The notes under the pieces are model-generated. The model saw only the letters and a list, made by a program, of their open reading frames with translations. It did no database searches and was not told where the DNA came from. Source: Tanypteryx hageni (Eukaryota; Arthropoda; Insecta; Odonata; Petaluridae). Taken from it: a stretch of 64,000 nt of DNA. Shown here one piece after another: positions 49,301 to 59,500 of this stretch (the stretch's first letter is position 1; every line of letters starts with the position of its first letter). A program made the position numbers and the translations under genes. The stretch lies in assembly GCA_028673005.1 (NCBI GenBank), contig CM054113.1, forward strand, positions 68,231,350 to 68,295,349, written 5' to 3'.

Positions 49301-52300
49301 AGAGTGATTGTCCATCAAATATGATGGGTTAAGTATTAAATTTAATGTACTTCCCATTCTTCCTCCTTTTCTCTCTTCCTCTCTCCCATCCTCCACCCTC
49401 TCATTCTTCCTCCCTTTCTCTTTCTCTGCAAAAACACTTCCTAGTCTTAATCTCACCCTAATAAATACCATTATCTGTCTATCTCTATCTCTCTCTCCCT
49501 CCTCCTCTCCCTCCCTCCCTCTTATGGTCTAAATTTCACCCGAATAAAGACGATTATCTGTCTATCTCCCTTTATCTCTCTCCGTTTATCTCCCCTTTAT
49601 CTCTCTCTCCCTCACTATCTCTTCCTCCCTCTCTCCTTCTCTGGAAAAATAGACTTCCTAGTCTCAATCTTGCCCTAATAAAGACCATTATCTATCTATT
49701 TCTACATCTCTCCCTCCTCCTCACCCTCCTCCTCTCCCTCCTCCTCCTTCCCTCTCTCTCTCACTTTATCTCTCTCTTTCTCACTATCTTCTCTCCCCTT
49801 CTCTAGAAAAATGGACTTCCTAGTCTCAATCTTGCCCTAATAATGAACATAATCTATATATCTCTCTCTCCCTCTGTCTCCCTCCATCTCTCTCTTCTCT
49901 TTCACTCCCTTTCTCCTCATCTCTCTTCTTTCTTTCATCCTCTCTCTCCGTCTCTCACGTATTAAAACATTCAATGCACACTTTCCTTACACATATAGTA
50001 TAAGGGTTGAGATGACAATACAATCTCAAGATTTAACAACGACATGGTTGGCAAGGCAACATACTGTTAAAAAGCTTAAATTTTTCCAATAAATATGATT
50101 TAAACATATAACTTGAACGATTTTGAATTGTAGGTGAATTGTGACAATAATAATAAGAAAGATTATTTATTTTTCTTTAAAACAGTTTAGGTCTGAAGAT
50201 TGTAGGTCAATTCTTTCTTATTTTAATTTTCAAAAGAGTAAAAGCCTGTAAGTCAAAAAATCGATTTTTACATGTCATCTTATGTGAAACAGAGATTATC
50301 TACTGGTGTAGAATCTGGGTCTTTCTTGGGGATTTATTTTCATAAATGGTTTTTACTATAATAATTGAACATTCCTACCAAATTTCAATCTTCTACCTAC
50401 TCAGAAAGTTTGTTAAAATAGCATTAGTCAGTCATAAATAGTTCATATTAGTCGAGTGTGACCGGATTTCTTAGCCCAGTATTTAAAGAGATGATAGGTT
50501 GCTCAAACCCATTTTTCATTTTTGCATTTAAAATTATTGATGAAGATCAGAGCATCATTATAGTGACATCTCTTTTTTTAATTAGCAGAAAATTCACTAT
50601 CTCTAGCATAAAATGTGGGTTTCAAATCATTTATATCATAGTAAAATTCAGTTAACATAATTTGATGCAAATTTTCCAAAATTAATAACTTGTGCAAGAA
50701 ATTACTGTTTTCAGTTATTATTGCCAGGAATACATTATTTGCCTTTAAAGGGAGGAAAGGTATTTACAGCTACAATAATTTGTTTTGATTTTTTTATTAA
50801 ATGATTAGTTTCGATTTTTGACCAAATGGGATTTTTAATCCTCCTTGGTAAATGTGGCATTAGCCAAATAAATTAATTTTTATGTGTCTCAAAATTGTAA
50901 TTAATAAAAAAGATGACTTCATTAAGTTTATGAAATATTTATTTGATAAACACAATAATCAATGTTGAACTTGTTTCTCTTTTAATGTCTGTTCTACAGG
51001 AAAGCTCTTAATTTTGAAGGACCAAGGTTTCCTATTCTAGGAAGAGATACAGCTACTCGTGTTTTTCTTTCCAAACTTGCTGCATTACGAGCCCAACAGG
51101 AAAGGCTGGAAAGAAACAAAAATGAGGGAAAAGCTAATTCCCATAGAATATTACACTCGGGGATAGCATATTATGGAGAGCCTAGGATTGGGAAAACTCG
51201 TTTGTTGGAAGAGTTGGCTGATGCATCTAGACAGCGTGGTATACCTACCTTTATTGCTCCCTTAACATCATCGCATCGTCGGTCACCTTATGCTGCCGCA
51301 GCTTTTCTCTTCTACCTTCTTATCGGAATTGATGATTTTGCAAGCATAAAGGAGAAAGAGGATATGATATTATCTTATTTTGGGTCAGATATATCGGCAA
51401 ATGAACTATGTTACTTGAATGATATTTTTCAGGTGAAAATGAGTATCATATTGTTGAGACTAATGTGTTTTGTTTTGCCATAAAATTCTCTTATATTTTC
51501 CATATAATTCCTGCTTTTGTATTTTGTTTGTCTAGGTGCAATTCTCAATGACCCAGGAATATACGAATGAGAGTAATGAAGAAAGAGTTGTCAAAAGACA
51601 GGAGGTCGCAAAGAAGCTTATGAATAAGGTAGATGTTTCTTCTCTTTGGTATCAGTTCTACATTGAATAATGAACCGATTTTAGTTTTTATATCCATTTA
51701 TAGCACTTTTTTTCCTAAAAATATTTGCTTATTTATTTGGTTTGTCTGATCTTCTGTCCACCCGTCTGTTTGGACAATATCTCTGGAATCCTGCGATTTT
51801 GAGAAGCAAAATTTTCAGGATAGATTGGTCATTATGAGAGATAGACATGGCAAAAACTTGATAAATCTTGGGTCAGATTCTGGGGAGTAATCAAAGTCTT
51901 TTCCTGACCCTTTTGTTTCATTTCTACCCCATAAGAAAACATGATATGTGTCTGGGTCATTACAAATTTTCATTTTTAAATTAGTAAAAGTTAAGATATG
52001 AGCTTTGGATATGAACGGTTTCATAGTTGAAAGACTTTATTTTTAAAAAATAATTCAAATCCCTGTTTAATTAATCCAAAAAGAGGGAAAATTTTCAGGT
52101 TTTTAAGAATGGGAAATATCAACTGTCATAACAATGTGTACACTGCTTTTAAACGGGAAATATCTCAACTAAATATGTAATCTTATGATTACGACATAAT
52201 CCTAAAACAAGAAAAAAAGATCCTTATGTAATTTGCTCTACAATTCTTCCCCCACATGTTTTAAGTAAATCAAGTAGAAATTTGCTTCAGATTCAATTTA

Positions 52301-53433
52301 TTATGATATTTGACTGTGTCATGTCACATTTGTTTAGGAATAAAAACTCAACTAGTGCTAGTTAAGTACAATTCTATATTGTTTTTAGTATTGTTCACTA
52401 GGAAATGGTTTTAATTTCATTTTAGTCTTTTTTAAAGAATGAATTTACTGTATGAAATTTCATACTTAAAAACCATGCTAATATTTCATTGATTGCAATA
52501 TCATTGTTACATATTCTCTCAATTAGTTGTGATTATAGTAGGTTTTATATGATAAGAATTAAATATAAATTATGTGAGGAAACATACATACAGGAATATA
52601 ACGTTGATATTTTATTTTTAATACTAACAGAGCTGCAGCTTGGTGGCTCCTATCGTAGTGATTGGAGTAGATGACATTCATCACATGGATCCTCCATCTG
52701 CTGTTCTCTTTTCATCTTTCCTCAACTGTGATGGCATGCTAATGATTGTCACTGTCACTGGAGATATCACTTCAGAAACATCAGGCATTGAAGAAATTGA
52801 AATTGAAGGAACTCACTTTTTAAGTGTTGGAGAATCACAGGCTGCCTTAGCCAAATTTTATAATCATTATCGCCTTTTCCGCTACCCTCTCACTGGTCTT
52901 GCATTAGAATTGATGGCTCCTCTTGCTTGCCAATTACTCGATGTGCGAGGAATACCACCAGAATTGGAAACGTGGGCATGACTTGTAGTTTTATTATTTA
53001 AACCAGTGGTGTCAAACCTTTTTACATGCAGGGCCACACCAGTGCTTGCGAATCCTTCGGCAGGTCATATTGGAAGTTGTCAATTCTTTGGCAGGCCAGA
53101 TTAGAGTTTAAATTGGAAGTTACCTATTTACTCTGAGGTGCCATATAAGTGAAAATGAATTCTAAATAAGGTTTTTATGGTTAACAGTATTAAAAATTTT
53201 ATTACCAAAATTTTCATAGAAATTATGAATTTGTGTTCAATTTTTCAGATGGTTTTTTCATAGTACCTTTGTGAGCTGTACGTTGGGCACCACTAATTTA
53301 AACTATCATTAAAATGAATCTTAATAATTAAGAATGCAATAAATAAATACATTTTAGGGTATTTTTCATGAGCAACAAACTTGAATATCTTAATATGAAC
53401 CCATTTTTCATATATACCTTTTCATTTCCTTAA

Positions 53434-53504
<71 letters not shown>

Positions 53505-56500
53505 CATATACATATATATATGTGTGTGTGTGTGTGTATATACACACATACATACCCAAGTGTAAGATACATCCCTAAAAATAAAGATGTATATTTTCAG
53601 TTTTAAAAATTTTTATACTAGTAAAACAAATATTTTAATAAGGCCATAGATGTCATCAGCTATTGAAAAACTATATAAAGTAAATTACCTTATTTACTCG
53701 TGTAATACCTGCACTTTTCCCCCAAAATTTCCTTCAAAAAGGGGGGTGTGAACTTTACATGAAATACTAAAAATCATTTTTAGAAGTCACTTTTTAAATA
53801 TTTGCTTTTTGTGGCAATTGTATCATCAAACTCAGCTTCAGATAGATATTCAACTGATGTTGCTGTAAAATATCAACATTAAAAATTTTGGAATTGCAGA
53901 CATTACACGAATTCCAGTTTTTCCAGATTTTTATCTCTAAAAACAGGGGTGCGAGCATTACACGTGTGTGAGTATTACACGTGAAAATACGGTAATCATT
54001 AGTCTGAAAACACATTAATTTAATAATTTTGAAAAATAATTTTAGCTTAGAGTAAAATATGAATAACCTTCAGAACCATTTTCACCCAAATATAAGATGA
54101 CCTTGAATACAGGACAATCCCCCTTTACAGAAGCTAATTTGACCAAAAACTGTGTTTTATAAGGAATTATGCAGTAAATAAATTAAACGAAATTAATAGT
54201 TATTTTTTATTTAAATATCTAAAAAATTGCCTTCACAATGTGCAGTGCATGGATAATGTTTGTTTGTTTGTGGATATTTCTGGCTAATCAACCTCTTGGA
54301 TTATTATAACCATAACTCCTTCCATACATAGAAGGTAGCAGGGAAACCCAGTGCTGACATTAGCCTACTCTTAACAAAGAGCACCAAGGGGGCCAACTGG
54401 TTAATGTCCCTTATGAAAGAAGAGCGCTGATTAGTGCATGGATAATTGTGATTTAAACATTGCTAGACTGGTCATAATAACTCACTATTTTTTGTTTATT
54501 TATTATTTTGTTTGCAATATAAGAGCTCCTAATATTTGATTGAAAAAACCTTGTCTTATATGTTAGTAAATAAGGCACTATCTTCTGAATCCTTATTCCT
54601 ACAAAAGCTAAGAAACTCTCCTCCAATTCAGAAACTTCACACTCAGATGGTACAGTAAGTTATTATGTGTGACATTTAGGGCATTGCTAGTGCTTGACTT
54701 CTTTAAGAACTTTACTACACAATCTCTATATTGACCTTGAATCATGATATTTTGATCCAATTGCATACTTCCAAGATAGAAAGCTGTTTTATTTTGCCAG
54801 TTTGAGTCAGCTGGTGGTTGCTGTCATTCATAATTCACTTATTCCATTCCTCTCTTGTCTTCACTGTTTAATGTGATGTTAAACAATTTCTGTCCCAGCT
54901 ATGACAGTCAATTCAGAATTGATATTCCTGAATTTTTTCTTTGTGGATCCCATGGGACAAGAATGAAATTATTTATGCTCCCTAATAATATTCTTCCTCC
55001 GCAAAGCTCCTTTCCTTCTTCCTCAAACTTTTTCTATCCATATTTTCATAGCATTCTCATCCATCCAACCATCACAAATGTGCAAAGCTGGTGTCTTCTC
55101 TTTTTTCGTCATCATGCATTTTATAATCAACATTTGAGGAAGTTTTGTACCATCATGCAATCACTGCTGTTTAGTAAATTTTGTCATAGCCACTTATTTC
55201 AATAATGATGGTTCTTTAACCTTTACATTTACATTCCTCTTTGAAAAGCCATAAAATTTAAGAAAGAGCAAGTTTTATTTTAGTGTGCATGCTGAGACCA
55301 TTATGCTTAATAAGTATATAGCACAAAGTTGAAAATTAAAACTTCCAATGTTCTTAGTGTCATGGTATGCATTTGGATCATTTTCATTGATTAATGGAAT
55401 GCTATTTCTTCATATTCCTCAATCCAGATCAACACATCAAACTAAAACATTGCCATTTCTCCAGAGAACATCTTTATGAGCCCACCAAACTCATATCATC
55501 TCCATTGGAGAAAGACCAAAATATCTTTCTGCCACCATTGCCACATTTTTTGCATAGTCTTTGAAATATGGGTCATAAGCCATTGTGAATGAAAATCATT
55601 TAGTTTTTTCCATATTAGAAAAAACATGAAATAAAATGAAATTAACAATTATCAATGAATTAAAGTAAAAAAAGACACAATAATTTACTCAAATAAAATT
55701 ACATTAATCAAGTGCAGGGAATTATTTCACTTTCCTAATGAAATCAGAAAAGTGAGGTTAACAAGTGCTCTGGGATTGGTTTGGATAACTATCCCACTAC
55801 TTCATGTCTTTGATTAGATGGACTTTAGTAATGCCTTGTGGATCTTAAAAAGTTGCTAACTTTTAATGTTTGTAGCTTGCCAACATGATGGATGGAAAGT
55901 GTTGAACATATATACATACACATGCTATAGATTGCCTAATGTCTGCACTTAAGTTTTGTATGCATAGGTGCGCATACCTAAACATAAATTTCAAGGGAGA
56001 GAAGAAGTAAAATGCTGAACTTAGCCAGAAATCAAAGCCTGGGTTTCCACTTTCCAGGCAGATGCTTTAACCAGCTATGCTATCAAAACAATACAGTTTT
56101 CAATTCTCACAAAAAGATATTTCTGGTGAGGAAGGGCTAACTTAGTTACAAGTTGAGGCATCCAATGAGTAAGCAGAAGACCTGGGTTTGATTCAATTCC
56201 AGAATTTTCCTCCTTCTCTAACTTGAAATTTGTGCTATAGAATGTTTCTTGCAGACTAATTACATAACAGTTCTTCTAAAGCATGCCTAACAAATTATGT
56301 ATAATATCTGGGTCCTTAATTTTTATGAAAAAAGGACAGGTATTGCACAAGCAAGTATGGCATGTGGAGAATTCTACTGAATGAACATGTGTATTTGGAG
56401 TCGAATATGCTACATGGAAAAATGACTCTCTTTAAAGTAAATAATCATATGAGCATATCAAAAGTGATTCATCTTAACTCTTAAATTGAATGTTTCATTG

Positions 56501-59500
56501 GCCTTTGAACTTTCTTTGTATAAAACCCAGTATCAGCTTAGAATGAATTCTTACAGCAAAAAAGTGCATCTTATGCAATAGAAAATACAGTATTTTTAGT
56601 GTTTCATTCAACCCGCTTATGTTTTTGATCTGTCACGATGTACTCTGTACACCTGCCTATTGCCTCTTCAGCAGCGGGTTTTGCTGCAGTTTTTCTCTCG
56701 AGGGAAGTTCCGCAGTGGGTTTATCGTTGTGCCTCTTCAATGGAATTTCGGGATGCCTATTCCTTATCACTGCCTCCTTTTCTTGGCTGGTCTATTGATC
56801 TGTCTGTCCATCTGAGCACAGTTAAATTAAAATAGCAAGTAAATGGAAAGAGATGGAAGACAGAAATTTGCAGGGTTTGTGTGATCTATGATGCCATTTA
56901 TTACGCTGCTAAAGAATTTCTTTGAAGAAATTGGTGGGGGTACCATCAAAATCTTCAAATTAATATTATGACCAAATGGTTATAGATAGAAAGTTTAATC
57001 TTTCACTATTTGTGTGACCTTTAATGCCATCTATAACACTGCAAAAGAAACGTTTTTGAAATTCGGTGGATGGCTGGGGATGCCTTCAAAATTTTCAAGT
57101 TAAGATTCTGAGCAAATGGTTATAGATAGTATGTTAAAATTTTAAATTAATTATTGAATAAATCATTTTGTCATATAATTATATTACTTAATTTATAAAG
57201 AATTTTAAACTTACAATTCTAAATAAAACATGTTTTTTCATATTTCATTAGCAAATGAAGTTTCAACTTTTAAAAATATTTCTGGATAAGTTAAAACTAT
57301 CAGTCTGAATGAAACATAAGTAAATAATCCTTGTTTGCAGTGTGTTACAGAATGACAGTCAAGGAAATCCTGGCTGGGTTGAAAGTTACCTGGTTAGCCT
57401 TATGCAGACTGGTGCTTTGATTTTGACTGTAATGGATTTAACTGACCCACGCCATGAAACCCTAATATTTCCAAAAGAAGAAATGGTGACTCGCCAAGAG
57501 CATAGGGATTTATCTCATTTAAAAATTTCTGATGATGGCAATGAAAATGATTTTGCAAAGCAATTTGCAGATCTGGAATGCTTGATAGAAGAGAAGAAAA
57601 AGGATGAATTTTCTTATAAACATCATCTGCTGATGACCTTGGTTGGTATTTTTCTCTAACTCTGGAAGCATTGTGACAATATCCAAACTATTCCTTATGC
57701 TGATGAATACATGGAAATTATTCAAAGAAAATATGTTTTCCAAATTTAGATGTAGGTGAGCAATATGTATTTATCTACATTGTGGCTGCCATGAATTCTT
57801 GATAAACTGCCAAAATTCTAAATTAGATTGTATATGCTAAACTTCTTGTGATTAAAAAAGATCCATATAGTTTTTAACTTGCTTATACAGCATCAAGTTT
57901 AAATTTACAGTTCTTAAATTTGTTTACTCGAATACAGGGACTTTAGAAAGTCCTTGACAGATTTTAACTGTCAATAAATTTTAATAATGTATCCATTAAA
58001 GAGTTATCCATCAGGAATTTATATTGGCATTTAATTTTTCTAGCTTAAAAAAATTAATACCTGTCAAAATTCTGTTACTGAGGCAAATCAACTAATTCCA
58101 CGAAACTAGATTGATTAAAGAATATCTTTCATTTTTAGGAAATCCAGTTTTTAAAACATATTTTAGCTAAATATCTTTATTTACACATTTCTCTATTTTA
58201 CAAGAATATTTTTGTTCATACACTTCTATTACTGAAACATTAAGATTTGTTTTTCAAATCATTTCAACATTTTTTAGGTTTAATTTCCTTTTGGAGATTT
58301 TTACCTTTTACCATTTCAGGATAAAAATGATACCAGAATGATTGCATCTGTTGCTAATCAACGCATATGCTTACTTGCACCTCATTATAATTTTGAAGAA
58401 GCCAGTATTCCAAAAACAATGAATGGTAAGTTTTCAGTCTAACAAGCTCATCTAGTTAATTTTCTTTATTCAAACATCATTTATCTTCAATTTTTCCTAT
58501 ATGTTGTCAACATCATTTTGAATGACTCTGCATTTAAGTAGATTCTCTAATTCCAATCATATGAATAAATGTAATTATGTTATGATGTTAGTTGTTATGC
58601 TTAAAATATTACTACTATTTATGAACAAATTTTGCTTATTTTAGAGAATTTCTCACCTTAGTTCAATATTTTTACTATCTGTGTATTATAAGCGAATTAT
58701 CAAATTAAATGCAAGTTTTGAAGGCAAACAGTTACATATTTTTTAATAATAACACTAGTAAGATATAAAACTGTGGCAAACATAATGAGAGGTCAAAGGT
58801 ATAATATATGGGGAGACTATTTCAAAGGAGACAAACAGCAATATTGTCAAAGTATCTTGTATTTATTTTTATAGTCCTAGAACTTTCCGTAAATAGGTTG
58901 TATCTATAGTATATAGCTGCTTACTACTTGTGATATGCAGCACCAGCCAAGTACTTTTGGGGGCCTGGATGCAAGCAAGTTTTTGGGGCCCACCTACGCC
59001 AAAAAAAATCTGCCATTTTGTACACATCTATTTTACAGCTTAGAGAGAACATGTACTTATAATTATAAAGTAACTATAATGATAATTAATTTAATAAAAA
59101 ATCAAAAATTTGTTCAAAGATGTAAATTTATTATTTATACTCAACATTTGGGGGCCCCTAAAAATCAGTGGCCGGGATGCCTTGCATCCACAGCACTCCC
59201 CACTTGGCTGGCCCTGATGATATGTCATATAAGAAGATACTAATGTTTAGGCAATTCAAGATGAGCTGGAGACTAGAAATTTTTTATGTTGGTAGGTAGG
59301 TGCATAAACAACTAGAAAAATAGAAAATCTCAAAAACATTAAATTTGAAAAAATTTCAATATTTAATGTTTATGTATTTCTAAATGTGTTATTAAGCTGG
59401 AATTTTTTGTGAAGATAGAATTCATAAAATAACAGGGTAAGGAATATGTAAATTTTGATATATTAATTTATTTGGCTGTTAAAAATCCTTAAAAGTTAAA

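Noticed and set aside
49241..49532. Ser/Leu/Pro-rich open frames on both strands
   Set aside because: They arise from CT-rich minisatellite DNA and have no family features.
54855..55205. 116-codon open frame in sAC intron 12
   Set aside because: Composition is like AT-rich intron, no start context, no recognisable family, no splice sites in phase with sAC.
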